Source: Amycolatopsis sp. CA-128772
GTDB taxonomy: Bacteria; Actinomycetota; Actinomycetes; Mycobacteriales; Pseudonocardiaceae
Assembly: GCF_002904295.1 (NCBI RefSeq)
Contig: NZ_PPHG01000022.1
Location: 62,001 to 126,000 of the forward strand
Reading direction: 5' to 3'
DNA length: 64,000 nt
Below are positions 48,046 to 56,506 of this stretch, piece by piece; within the stretch, counting starts at the first letter, position 1; each line of letters begins with the position of its first letter. A model generated the notes under the pieces. It was not told the DNA's origin. It searched no databases and was given only the letters and a program-made list of their open reading frames with translations. Made by a program: the position numbers and the translations under genes.

Positions 48046-49233
48046 ATGGAGTGGCACGAAGAGCTGCACGAGCGGGCGGACGAGCGGATCGAGCACCTGG
48101 ACGAGCGCCTGTGGGCCGTCGCCACCGCGCTGCACGAGCAGCCGGAACTGTCCTATGCGGAGCACGCCGCGGCCGAGCGCCTCACGCGCGAACTGGCCGA
48201 GGACGGCTTCGCGGTCGAACGGGGGATCGCCGGGCTCCCCACGGCGTTCGTCGCGCGCGCCGGCGAAGGGCGGCCGTGCGTCGCGCTGCTGCTGGAGTAC
48301 GACGCCCTGCCCGGTCTCGGGCACGCCTGCGGGCACAACCTGATCGCGGCGAGCGGCCTCGGTGCCGCGCTGGCCGCCAAGGAGGTGCTGGGGGACACCC
48401 CGGGGTCCCTGCTCGCGGTGGGCACGCCGGCCGAGGAACGCGGCGGCGGCAAGGTCGCGATGGCGGAGGCCGGGGTCTTCGACGACGTCGACGCGGCCCT
48501 GATGATCCACCCCGGCGTCCACTCGTGGTCGTGGGCGCCGCTGACCGCGCAGGTGGAGCTCAGGGTGACCTTCCACGGCCGCGCCGCCCACCCGACCGGC
48601 GACCCGCAGGCGGGCATCGACGCGCTGGCCGCGCTGATCCAGGCGTTCGGCGCGGTTTCCGCGCTGCGCCAGCGGTTGCCCTCGGGCTCGCACGTCCAGG
48701 GGATCATCACCCACGGCGGCGAGGCGACGAACATCGTCCCGGACCGCGCCGAGGGCCGCTTCGGGCTCCGCGCGCTGACCACGGACGCGCTGGACCGCCT
48801 GGTCGACGACGTGAGGACGTGCGCGAAAGGCGCGGCCCTGGCGACCGGCGCGAAGGCCGAGGTCGAACGCCTCGGCCGCGGGTACGCGCACTTCCGCGAC
48901 AACCCGGTGCTGTCGGAGCGGTTCACCGAGCACCTGGCGGCGTGCGGGATCCACGCGACCCCGCCGGCGCCCGGGGTCTACCTCGGATCGTCGGACATCG
49001 GCGACGTCAGCGTCCGCGTCCCGGCGATCCACCCGTTCGTCGCGATCGCGGCGGAGGAGTACTCGGACCACACCCCGGAGTTCGCGGCGGCGGCGGCGAG
49101 CCCGCGCGGCCGGGCGGCGATGCTGGCCTCGGCGGCGGCCCTGGCCCGCACGGCGATCGACCTGCGCACGCACCCGGCGCTGGTCAGCCGCGCGTGGGAC
49201 TGCTTCCGCGACCTGGAACGGACGGGGTGGTGA
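48046..49233 (+). CDS. M20D family amidohydrolase
   Basis: A 395-residue metallo-amidohydrolase. LHEQPELSYAEHAAAERL, the di-metal site YDALPGLGHACGHNLIAA (Cys and His), TPAEERGGGKVAMAEAGVF, MIHPGVHSW, and a dimerisation domain (VTFHGRAAHPTGDPQAGIDALAALI) match aminoacylase/PtlA-like members such as p-aminobenzoyl-glutamate hydrolases. ATG 48046 (MEWHEELHERADERI) is preferred over upstream starts because a SigB-type promoter covers them. Substrate: an N-acylated amino acid or amide, not known. A terminator follows. Confidence 0.88.
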   Translation: MEWHEELHERADERIEHLDERLWAVATALHEQPELSYAEHAAAERLTRELAEDGFAVERGIAGLPTAFVARAGEGRPCVALLLEYDALPGLGHACGHNLIAASGLGAALAAKEVLGDTPGSLLAVGTPAEERGGGKVAMAEAGVFDDVDAALMIHPGVHSWSWAPLTAQVELRVTFHGRAAHPTGDPQAGIDALAALIQAFGAVSALRQRLPSGSHVQGIITHGGEATNIVPDRAEGRFGLRALTTDALDRLVDDVRTCAKGAALATGAKAEVERLGRGYAHFRDNPVLSERFTEHLAACGIHATPPAPGVYLGSSDIGDVSVRVPAIHPFVAIAAEEYSDHTPEFAAAAASPRGRAAMLASAAALARTAIDLRTHPALVSRAWDCFRDLERTGW

Positions 49234-49236
49234 CCC

Positions 49237-49271
49237 GGCGCGGGTGCCGGAGCGATTCCGGCACCCGCGCC
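49237..49271. terminator. Bidirectional hairpin terminator
   Basis: Perfect 15-base-pair stem GGCGCGGGTGCCGGA (49237-49251) / TCCGGCACCCGCGCC (49257-49271), loop GCGAT, between the convergent amidohydrolase and TauD-like genes. Confidence 0.78.
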
Positions 49272-49274
49272 ACC

Positions 49275-50170
49275 TCACGCGACTGACGTGTAGTGCGAGG
49301 CGTCACCTTCGAGTGACTCGCTCGGCCGCCCGTCGGTGCCCACCGGGATGTCGCCGGCCACGGTGACGCGGTCGAGCCGGCGCGGCAGGCCGTCGTAGTT
49401 GTCGATCGCGTAGTGCTGGGTGATGCGGTTGTCGAACAGCACCAGCTGGTCCGGCTCCCACGCCACCCGCACGACGTTCTCCGGCCGGGTGACGTAGGAC
49501 TGCAGCAGCCGCAGCAGGTCCCGTGACTCCGTCACCGACAGGCCCTCGATCCGCTGGGCGAACCCGCCGATGAACAGGCCGCGCTCGCCGGTCACCGGGT
49601 GCACCCGCACCACCGGGTGCACGGTCCGGTACTTGCGCGAGACGAACTGCGCCCGCCGGGCCTGCTCCTTCTCGTCCACCGTCTCCGGCGGCTGGACGTA
49701 GTCGTAGTCGTTGGTGTGCACCGCCCGCAGCGTGTCGGCGAAGGCGCGCAACGGTTCCGGCAGGTCCCGGTAGGCCGCGGCGGCGTTCGCGATCAGCGTC
49801 TCCCCGCCGTAGGGCGGCACCACCAAGCTGCGCAACGTACTGGCCTTCGGCGGGTTGAGGACGAAGGTGACGTCGGTGTGCCAGTGGTTGCGCGGCCCTG
49901 CTCGCTGTCGACGGGCAGGATCGTCGGCGCGCCCTCGACGGCGGGCACCGTCGGGTGGGCCTTGGTCAGCTCGCCGAAGCGCGCCGCGAACCGCTGCCGG
50001 CCCTCGTCGTCGAGCCGAACGTTCCGGAACACCAGCGCCTTGTGCTCGTGCAGCGCGTCGGCGAGGAACGCCACCTGCGTGGCGTCCAGCTTCCCGGCGG
50101 GGTCGAAGCCGACGATCTCGGCGCCGATCCTCCCGGTCAGCTTGCGGACGTCGGTACCGATGGTGGTCAT
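49275..50170 (-). pseudogene. TauD/TfdA-type 2-oxoglutarate dioxygenase, frameshifted
   Basis: The 5' part encodes MTTIGTDVRKLTGRIGAEIV through ILPVDSEQGRA, then a missing base near 49889-49893 throws the frame. In the next frame the sequence resumes with NHWHTDVTFVLNPP, containing the H-x-D iron ligands, and runs to the end through VVPPYGGETLIANAAAAY and DNRITQHYAIDNYDG. The segment expected to hold the third iron-binding His reads RRLDRVTVAGD with Asp. A 2-oxoglutarate-dependent sulfonate or alkylsulfate dioxygenase fits the operon. ATG 50170 overlaps the flavin monooxygenase stop. Confidence 0.82.
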
Positions 50171-51201
50171 GCGGGCTCCTTCACTCGGTTGCGGTTGACG
50201 GGCCGCGCGAGGCCGTAGTGCTCGCGCAGGGTGGTGCCGGCGTACTCGGTGCGGAAGAGCCCGCGCCGCTGCAGTTCCGGGACGACAAGGTCGACGAAGT
50301 CGTCGAGCCCGCCGGGGAGGGTGGGCGGCATGACGTTGAGGCCGTCGGCGGCGCCGCCGCGGAACCACGCCTCCAGCTCGTCGGCCACCTGGACCGGCGT
50401 GCCGGCGAAGACGCGGTGCCCACGCCCGCCTGCCAGCTGTTCGAGTAGCTGCCGGATGGTCAGGTCCTCGCGCCGGGTCAGGCCGACGACCAGGTCGAAC
50501 CGGCTCTGGCCGCCTTCGGTGAAGCTGCCGACGTCGGGTAGCGGCCCGTCCAGCGGATAGCCGGTGACGTCGTGGTCGAGCATCTCGGACAGCTGCCGCA
50601 GCCCGTAGTCCGGGATGATCAGCGCGTTCAGCTCGGCTTCCCGCGCCCGCGCTTCGGCTTCGGTGCGGCCGAGGATCGGTGAGATACCCGGCAGGATCTT
50701 GATCTCGTCGGGTGTCGGGCCGTACTTCGCGAGGCGGCCCTTGACGACCTCGACGAACTCCTCGGCCCGGTCGTAGCGTGCATCGTGCGACGGGCGCTTG
50801 GCCAGGGTGAAGTTGCGGGCCTCGTCGATGCCCGCCGAGGTGACGATGTTCCAGCCCGCGCGGCCGCCGGAGAGGTGGTCGAGCGAGGCGAACTTGCGGG
50901 CCAGGTGGTAGGGCTCGTTGTAGGTCGTCGACGCCGTCGCAATCAGTCCGATGTGGACCGTGGACGCGGCGAGCGCCGAAAGCAGCGTCAACGGTTCGAA
51001 GTGGCTGTGGGAGTTGTGCTTGACGTTGCCCCGCAGGGCGACACCGTCGGCGAGGAAGATCGAGTCGAGCCGGCCGCGCTCGGCGGTCCGCGCGATGTCG
51101 ACGTAGTGCTGAAACGTCCGCGCCCGGTGCGGGTCGGTCGACGGGTGCCGCCACGCGGCTTCGTGGTGGCCGTTCGGCATCACGAACGCGTTGAGGTGCA
51201 T
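50167..51201 (-). pseudogene. LLM-class flavin-dependent monooxygenase with internal deletion (in frame)
   Basis: A 344-codon open frame related to the NtaA/SnaA/DszA monooxygenases, which are usually about 440 residues. The N-terminal half (MHLNAFVMPNGHHEAAWRHP to AEEFVEVVK) is normal, then the sequence jumps near base 50740 to GRLAKYGPTPDEIKILPGIS, which belongs about 95 residues later. The lost part normally holds the central strand set with the substrate and flavin contacts (…FSVRGPLNVPRPPQGHPV-type). The reading frame is kept, but a working enzyme is unlikely. The deletion size is inferred from the family. Confidence 0.72.
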
Positions 51202-51951
51202 CAGGGCTTCTCCTTGGGACGCCAGGTGGAAAACCGCCGTCCGAGGCCGACGAAGCCGGCGTTGACGACGACGCCGAGCACCGAGACCGCGATGATCCCG
51301 GCGTAGGATCGAAGAGGCCGCCGCCATCCGGATGCCGGTGAACACCGTCGGCACCGCCGAGGGCAGGATCACCTTCCGGAACAGCCGCGGGCTCGACAGC
51401 CCGAGCGAGCGGGCCGCCTTGACCAGCAGCGGATCGACCGTGTTGACCCCGGCGATCGTGGTGAGCAGCACCGGCCACACGCAGGCGTACACCACCAGGC
51501 TGACCTTCGACAGCTCGCCGATGCCCAGCCGCAGCGTGAACACCGGCAGCAGGGCCGGCGCGGCGGTGTTGCGGGCCAGCTCCAGCAGCGGCTGCAGGAA
51601 CCGCGCCACCGGCCGGTACCAGCCGATCAGCGGCCCGAGCGGCACCGCCACCGCGACGGCGACGGCGAACCCGGCGGCGGAGCGCCCGATGCTGGCCAGC
51701 AGGTGGTCGGCGAGTTCGCCGTCGAGCGCGAGGTCCCCCAGCGCCGGCAGGTCCTCCGACAGCGGCGGCAGGAACGTCCGCGTGCTCTCGTCGAGGACGA
51801 ACCGGGGGACCAGCTCCCAGAGCGGCACGAACAGGACCACCGCGGCGGACGCGTGCACCGCCCGGGTGAGCTTCTTCGTGAACCGGCGCGGTTTCGCCGG
51901 CGGGTCCGTCGGTCTGGTGTGGACGGTGGGGGCGGCCGGGGTGGTGGTCAT
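51201..51951 (-). pseudogene. SsuC/TauC-type ABC permease with internal deletion and frameshift
   Basis: The frame starts at ATG 51951 (MTTTPAAPTVHTRPTDPPAK) with helices at VVLFVPLWELVPRFV, GFAVAVAVAVPLGPLIGWY and VSLVVYACVWPVLLTTIAGV. After RMAAASSI (near 51305) it jumps, in another frame, to YAGIIAVSVLGVVVNAGF, losing about 27 residues that hold part of the EAA-loop and following helix. It then ends normally (WRPKEKP). The loss breaks the frame. It would have formed the channel of a sulfonate importer. Confidence 0.8.
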
Positions 51952-52605
51952 CGGGCCGCGCTCCGTTCGTGTTCGGCCGCCTTGCGGACCTCGTCGTGCA
52001 GCAGTTGCCAGAGCCGGTGGCGCTGCCGGCCGAACCTCGATGCCGTGGGTGATGAAGACGATCGTCTTGCCGGTGCGGCGCCGGATCCGCAGCAGCTCCT
52101 CCTGCAGCTGCTCGCGGGTCTGCGCGTCGAGCGCGGCGAACGGCTCGTCCATCAGCAGCACGGCCGGGTCGTAGGCGAGGCTGCGGGCGATCGCGACGCG
52201 CTGCTTCATCCCGCCGGACAGCTCGTGCGGGTAGCGGTCCTCGAAGCCGGACAGCCCGACCAGGGCGAGGTATTCGCGGGCCCGGTCGGCCCGCTGCCGC
52301 TTCCCGAGCGACCCGCCTTCGAGGCCGAACTCGACGTTGGCGCGGGCGGTGCGCCACGGGAACAACGCGTACTGCTGGAAGACGACCCCGCGGTCGAGGC
52401 CCGGGCCGCGCACCGGCTCGCCGTCGATGAGCATCTCGCCCGAGGTCGGGGTGGCGAGGCCGCCCAGCAGGTCGAGCAGCGTCGACTTGCCCGAACCGCC
52501 GGGGCCGACGAGGGACAGGAACGTGCCGTCGGCGATGTCGAGGGAAACGTCGTCGAGGGCGGTGAGTTCGCCGAAGGTCTTGGCCACCGAGCGGATGCTG
52601 ATCAC
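51948..52605 (-). pseudogene. SsuB/TauB-type ABC ATPase with internal deletion and frameshift
   Basis: GTG 52605 opens VISIRSVAKTFGELTALDDV, followed by Walker A GPGGSGKSTLLDLLGG, the Q-loop in FQQYALFPWR, signature ELSGGMKQRVAIARSL and Walker B LLMDEPFAALD. After KTIVFITHGI (near 52035) about 45 residues are missing and the frame shifts; the native C-terminus continues in another frame as FGRQRHRLWQLLHDEV and RKAAEHERSAAR-stop at 51948. Catalytic motifs survive, but the C-terminal region is lost. It overlaps the binding-protein stop (GTGA). Confidence 0.82.
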
Positions 52606-53367
52606 CTGGTCACCGCCGGGGCGCCGTCGCGGTAGGGGTTGAACTCGTTGGTGTAGAGCTTCGAGGTGTCGACCTTGTCGTGCTTGAGGTAGCCCTCCTG
52701 CTTCAGCCACGGCTCCCACCGGGTGTAGTCCGCGTCGGAGATGAGACCGCCGTGGGTGATGCCGACGCTCTTCCAGTACTTGAGCGTGTCGGTGCTTTCG
52801 TTGCGGCCACGGGCTTTGATGATCTTCGTGAAGCGCGCGATCACCTCGTCGGGCGGAGTCGTGCGTTCCCACTCGATCGCCCGGGCCACCGCGGAGACGA
52901 AGATCTTCGCGGTCTCCGGGTTCTTCTTGATGAAGTCGGTGCGCAGCACGTACGGGCCGCCGTCGTAGGGCCCGAACGCGCCGACGTCGGTGAACAGCGG
53001 GCGGATCCCGCCGGCGGCGGTGGCGTGGTCCTGCAGGATCCCCTGCAGCGCGGCGACGTCGAGCCGGCCGTTGCGCAGCGCCTGTTCGGCGTTCACCGGA
53101 GGGATGACGACGAGCTGGACCTGCTTGATCTCGTCGTCGGAGAGGCCCTGTCCCTTGAGCCAGGTGTCGAGCGCGGCCTCGAGGTTCGCGCCGGCGGTGT
53201 TGACGCCGACCTTCCTCGGCGAGTTCGGGGAGGGTGACGGCGTTCGCGCTGCCTTGGTAGCGCAGTTCCAGCTTCTCCGGTTGCCCGGGCGCACCGGTGG
53301 CCGTCGCCGAAGCGCAGCCGGCCAGCAGCATCACGGCGGCGGCGAACAGGGGCAGGGTTTTCTTCAC
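52602..53367 (-). pseudogene. Sulfonate-type ABC substrate-binding protein with internal deletion and frameshift
   Basis: GTG 53367 encodes a lipoprotein signal, MKKTLPLFAAAVMLLAGCAS (lipobox LAGC), then LELRYQGSANAVTLPELAE. Near base 53213 the frame breaks, and the rest continues in another frame as KVGVNTAGANLEAALDTWLK, DDEIKQVQLVVIPPVNAEQAL and PYVLRTDFIKKNPETAKIF, typical of SsuA/NrtA-like aliphatic sulfonate-binding proteins. Comparison with the family suggests that about 60 residues are missing. It ends at the overlapping GTGA with the ATPase gene. Confidence 0.82.
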
Positions 53368-53399
53368 GGTGGTTTCGTCCGTTCCGGGAGTCGGTGGGG

Positions 53400-54370
53400 A
53401 TGGGAGCTGCCGCCTGGCCGATCAGCCGCGCGCGTTCGTGGAACAACCGCACCGCCGCGGAATTGCCGTCGACGGCGAGCGCGAGCAATTCCGGGAAATC
53501 CGGTTGTTCGAGCACACCGTTTTCCACGGCTTTGCGGGCGAGGGTCGCTTCCGAAACGGCGGCCTCCAGGCAGCCGGTGCGCCCGCAGCGGCACGGCTCG
53601 GTACCGCCGTCGACGGGAAGGTGCGCGACCCCGCCGGCCGCCGAGCGCGGCCCGTGGTGCACTCCTCCACCGGTGGCGAACGCCGCGTCGACGACTTTGC
53701 CGGTGAACAGCTGCACGACGCTGTCGCGGGCCCGCGGGTGCCCGAAAAGCCGATCCGCGTGCACCGAAGCCCGCGCGTGCCCGTCGACCTCGACGGCCGG
53801 CCCGGTGCTGCCGGCCAGGAGCTCGCGGACCGGCACGTTCTTCCAGCCGAGCAGCGGGTGTTCGGCCACGGTGCCGGATTCCCGGTCGACCCAGCCGCCG
53901 GTGGCGACGCCGAGCCCGAGCGGCTCGCGGTCCGGGGCGTGCCCGAGCAGCAGGTCGTCGAAGATCTCGGCGGCGCGGGCCAGCAGGTCCTCGGCGGCCA
54001 GGCCGTCGTGCGGTTCTTCTTGCTGCACAAGGACATTCCCGCGCAGGTCGAGCAGCGCGACGGTGGCGTGGTGCGCGGCCAGGTGCAGCGCGCCGGCGAC
54101 GTGCCGGCCGGTGTCGAGGTCGGCCGGTACGTGCGGCCGCCCGACGCCCCCGCGTGATTCGGCTTCCGGCAGTTCGCGCAGCAGTCCCAGCCGGGTGAGT
54201 TCGGCGGTGTGCCCGGTGACGGCGGCGGCGGACAGCCCGCTCCGCCGCGTGATGGTGCTGCGCGCGACCGGGTCGCTGTCGAGCACGGCCCGCAGCACGG
54301 CGCTCGCGCCGGCGCTGCGCCGGGCCCCGCGCGCGTCCGTCCTCTGTGGACTGCCGGCCCGGCTGGTCAT
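53400..54370 (-). pseudogene. ROK family transcriptional regulator, C-terminus deleted
   Basis: ATG 54370 starts MTSRAGSPQRTDARGARRSA. An N-terminal MarR-like helix-turn-helix (SGLSAAAVTGHTAELTRLGLL) is followed by the ROK sugar-kinase-like core: GLGVATGGWVDRESG, FTGKVVDAAFATGGGVHHGP and the zinc motif CRCGRTGCLEAAV. After LIGQAAA (near 53403) the family would continue for 90 or more residues (LDLFNPE-type), but the frame runs into the upstream region of the binding-protein gene without a stop. It was probably the local regulator of the sulfonate operon. Confidence 0.75.
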
Positions 54371-54461
54371 GGCCCGATCGTCGCAGATGGAGCGGCCGGC
54401 GCCCAGCGTGCCCAGGATGCGGGCAGGGCCGGCCGCGGTCTCCCGACGACAGCCGCAAGCG

Positions 54462-54546
54462 CCCCAATGTGGCGTTGGGTGCATCTGACGCACCGAACGC
54501 CACATTGGGGGCATCTGACGCACCGAACGCCACATTGGGGGCATCT
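54462..54546. repeat. Direct and inverted repeats between ROK and ArsR genes
   Basis: A 30-base unit beginning GCATCTGACGCACCGAACGC and ending CACATTGGGG occurs twice in tandem (54481-54510, 54511-54540), then GCATCT again. An inverted partner, CCCCAATGTGGCGTTGGGTGC (54462-54482, given as CCCCAATGTGGCGTTGGGT), pairs with the 3' half of the unit with one mismatch, so a long hairpin can form with either copy. No gene lies here. Confidence 0.85.
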
Positions 54547-54579
54547 CGCCCGGCGACCCGACCGGCGCCGGGGGCGGGC

Positions 54580-54607
54580 TTGACGCATACCCATATGGGA
54601 ATATGAT
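54580..54607 (+). promoter_or_regulatory. Vegetative promoter with an ArsR-type operator
   Basis: TTGACG (54580-54585), 16 bases, TATGAT (54602-54607) is a near-consensus sigma-70-like promoter. The perfect palindrome CCCATATGGG (54590-54599) sits between the two elements and is a likely repressor site. The -10 overlaps the ATGATG that a gene finder would call, so the real start is more probably GTG 54615. Confidence 0.65.
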
Positions 54608-54614
54608 GAGCCGC

Positions 54615-54950
54615 GTGGCACGAGCAGCGACGACGGCGGACACCTTCAACGCGGTCGCCGAACCCCGGCGGCGGCAGATCCTCGACGTCCTCATGGACGG
54701 GGAGCGGTCGGTCGGCGACCTCGTCGACCGGCTCGGGCTGGCCCAGCCGCAGGTGTCGAAGCACCTGCGCGTGCTGCGCGAGGTCGGCGCGGTGGACGTG
54801 CGCGGCGACGGCCGCCAGCGGCTCTACCGGCTCAACGGCGCCGCGCTCAAGCCCATCCACGACTGGGTCAAGCGCTACGAACGGACGTGGGCGGCGCGGT
54901 TCGACCTGATGGACGACGTCCTCGAGGAACTCAAGGAACAGGAGCAGTGA
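54615..54950 (+). CDS. ArsR family transcriptional regulator
   Basis: About 111 residues: a winged helix with ADTFNAVAEPRRRQILDVLMDG, SVGDLVDRLGLAQPQVSKHLRVLREVGAV (recognition helix) and DGRQRLYRLNGAALKPIHDWV. There is no metal-binding Cys motif, so it belongs to the ArsR group paired with SRPBCC/AHSA1 proteins. GTG 54615 is chosen because TATGAT ends eight bases before it; the upstream ATGs at 54603 and 54606 lie in that -10. Autorepression through CCCATATGGG is likely. The SRPBCC gene follows after one base. Confidence 0.85.
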   Translation: MARAATTADTFNAVAEPRRRQILDVLMDGERSVGDLVDRLGLAQPQVSKHLRVLREVGAVDVRGDGRQRLYRLNGAALKPIHDWVKRYERTWAARFDLMDDVLEELKEQEQ

Positions 54951-54951
54951 C

Positions 54952-55431
54952 GTGGAGATCACCACCCCCGCCGACGACCGGATCCTCATCACGCGCGAGT
55001 TCGACGCGCCGAAGCACCTGGTCTACCGCGTGTGGACCACCCCGGAGCTGGTCGGCCGCTGGTGGAGCGGCCACCGCGGCACCACCACCGAGGTCGCCAT
55101 GGACCTGCGGCCCGGCGGCCGCTGGCGGTACGTGCTGAAGACCGGCGACGGCGCCGAGGTCGGCTTCCACGGCGAATACCGCGAGATCGTGCCGGACGAG
55201 CGGCTCGTCTACACCGAGGTGTTCGAGCTGCCCGGCGTCGACCCGGACGACGTGGACGGCCCGCTCAACACCGTCACCTTCACCGCGCTCGACGGCGACC
55301 GCACGCGCCTGGAACTGCTGACCGAAACCGGCAGCAAGGAACTGCGCGACACGATCCTGCAGTCCGGCATGGAGGTCGGTGCGCAGGGACAGCTGGAGCT
55401 CATCCAGGAGCTGGCGGACTCCCTGCGCTAG
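54952..55431 (+). CDS. AHSA1/SRPBCC family protein
   Basis: A 159-residue protein: RILITREFDAPKHLVYRVWTTPELVGRWWSG, MDLRPGGRWRYVLKTGDG, GEYREIVPDERLVYTEVFE and a closing amphipathic helix. The W-W and RPGG-x-W-R motifs are typical of activator-of-Hsp90 C-terminal-like proteins that travel with ArsR regulators. The ligand is unknown. GTG 54952 is one base after the ArsR stop. Confidence 0.88.
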   Translation: MEITTPADDRILITREFDAPKHLVYRVWTTPELVGRWWSGHRGTTTEVAMDLRPGGRWRYVLKTGDGAEVGFHGEYREIVPDERLVYTEVFELPGVDPDDVDGPLNTVTFTALDGDRTRLELLTETGSKELRDTILQSGMEVGAQGQLELIQELADSLR

Positions 55432-56006
55432 CGGCCCGCAGGAACCGCTCGCCCGTCTTCGCCAGCGCCCTCGGCCGTCACGTCGACCGCGATCGGCAGC
55501 CGCTCCCGGACGTACTCGACCGGTGTGTGCAGCCGCACTCGCGCGTGGCACCGCCAGGTCGCGGCGCCCGCGCTGCGCCGGACGAACTGCGTGACGTCGT
55601 CCTCCGGCGGCTCGCGCGGGGTGAAGCGCGGGCCGTTCGGCACCTTCGGCGTCATCCGGTCGACGCGGAAGGTGCGCCAGTCGCCGCGGGCGGTGTCCCA
55701 GGCGACCAGGTACCAGCGGCGCCCCCAGCCGACCAGCCGGGGCGGCTCGACCTCGCGGCGGCTCGGCGTGCTCTGGTGGCTCGTGTAGTCGAAGCGGCGG
55801 GAGCCGGGCACCCGCGCCCAGCCAGTAGCCGCCCTGGACGCCGGGCGCGGCCTCGACCGGTAGCCGAGCTCCCGCAGCTTGCCGATGTCGGTGCGGACGG
55901 TGCGCGCGGAGACGCCGAGCCGGCCGGCCAGGTCGGCGCCGGTCCAGTCACGCCGCGTCTCGAGCAGCGACAGCAGCCGCAGCAGGCGGGCGGAGGTCTG
56001 CAACAC
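55428..56006 (-). pseudogene. WYL domain transcriptional regulator with internal deletions
   Basis: GTG 56006 starts VLQTSARLLRLLSLLETRRD, an HTH_11 domain (RLGVSARTVRTDIGKLRELGY). A base is missing in the C run near 55860: in the restored frame it reads PVEAAPGVQGGYWLGAGARLPP. Near 55799 there is a jump to RFDYTSHQSTPSRREVEP in the WYL domain, so about 110 residues are lost. WYL-domain residues RRWYLVAWDTARGDWRTFRVDR are present; the C-terminus is again out of frame (ALAKTGERFLRAA is readable in another frame). Confidence 0.8.
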
Positions 56007-56127
56007 CTCCCTTCCGCCCGGTTCGCCGACCCGGTGCCCGGCGACGAGCCGGTGCCCGGCGACGAGCCGGACTGGTCGCGCGGCATCCCGACTTCCGAGA
56101 CCCAGGCCCTGGCCGTGGACCGGCGCC

Positions 56128-56487
56128 GGCGGCATCGACCGCGACCGGCTGCTGACGAACGTGAGCCTCTACTGGTTCACTCGCAGCGGCGCGTCCGCGG
56201 CGCGGTTCCTGTACGAGGCCGCCCACTCGGACCACGGCTGGCTGGCGCCCTCGGACGTCCCGGCGGGCTGGGCGGTGTTCGACACCTCGCCGGTGGTGCG
56301 GCGGATCATGGATCCGGAGGAGAAGATCGCGCACTGGTCGGACTTCGCCGCCGGTGGGCCCTTCGCGGCGATGGAGGAGCCCGAGCTGCTCGTCGCCGAC
56401 ATCCGGGCGTTCTTCCGCGGGCTGCGGCCGTGCTCTGCCGTGGCTGTCGTGAGCGTCAAGGAGGGTTTCCCCTCACGACGGCGGTGA
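56128..56487 (+). pseudogene. Epoxide hydrolase C-terminal remnant
   Basis: An open frame without a start encodes GGIDRDRLLTNVSLYWFTRSG, ARFLYEAAHSDHGW and FAAMEEPELLVADIRAFFRGL, the C-terminal part of EphA/Ephx1-type epoxide hydrolases. The last third contains the region of the catalytic His (expected in GGHFAAME; here GGPFAAME, so the His is Pro). The N-terminal alpha/beta-hydrolase part is missing; the flanking sequence at 56033-56070 holds two copies of GGTGCCCGGCGACGAGCC. It is divergent from the damaged WYL regulator. Confidence 0.75.
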
Positions 56488-56506
56488 GTGGGCCAGAATC
56501 GGCGGC

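Noticed and set aside
46506..49233. ATG 48013 (or the longer frame at 47995) as start of the M20 protein
   Set aside because: The GTAT-N15-GGGTAT promoter covers this part and family homology begins after 48046.
53093..53403. C-terminal extension of the ROK regulator to 53093
   Set aside because: The extension is the binding-protein gene read out of frame; it has no ROK features.
49275..56487. Mobile element insertion as the cause of the broken genes
   Set aside because: No transposase, target-site duplication or terminal inverted repeats at any lesion; the lesions are losses, not insertions.
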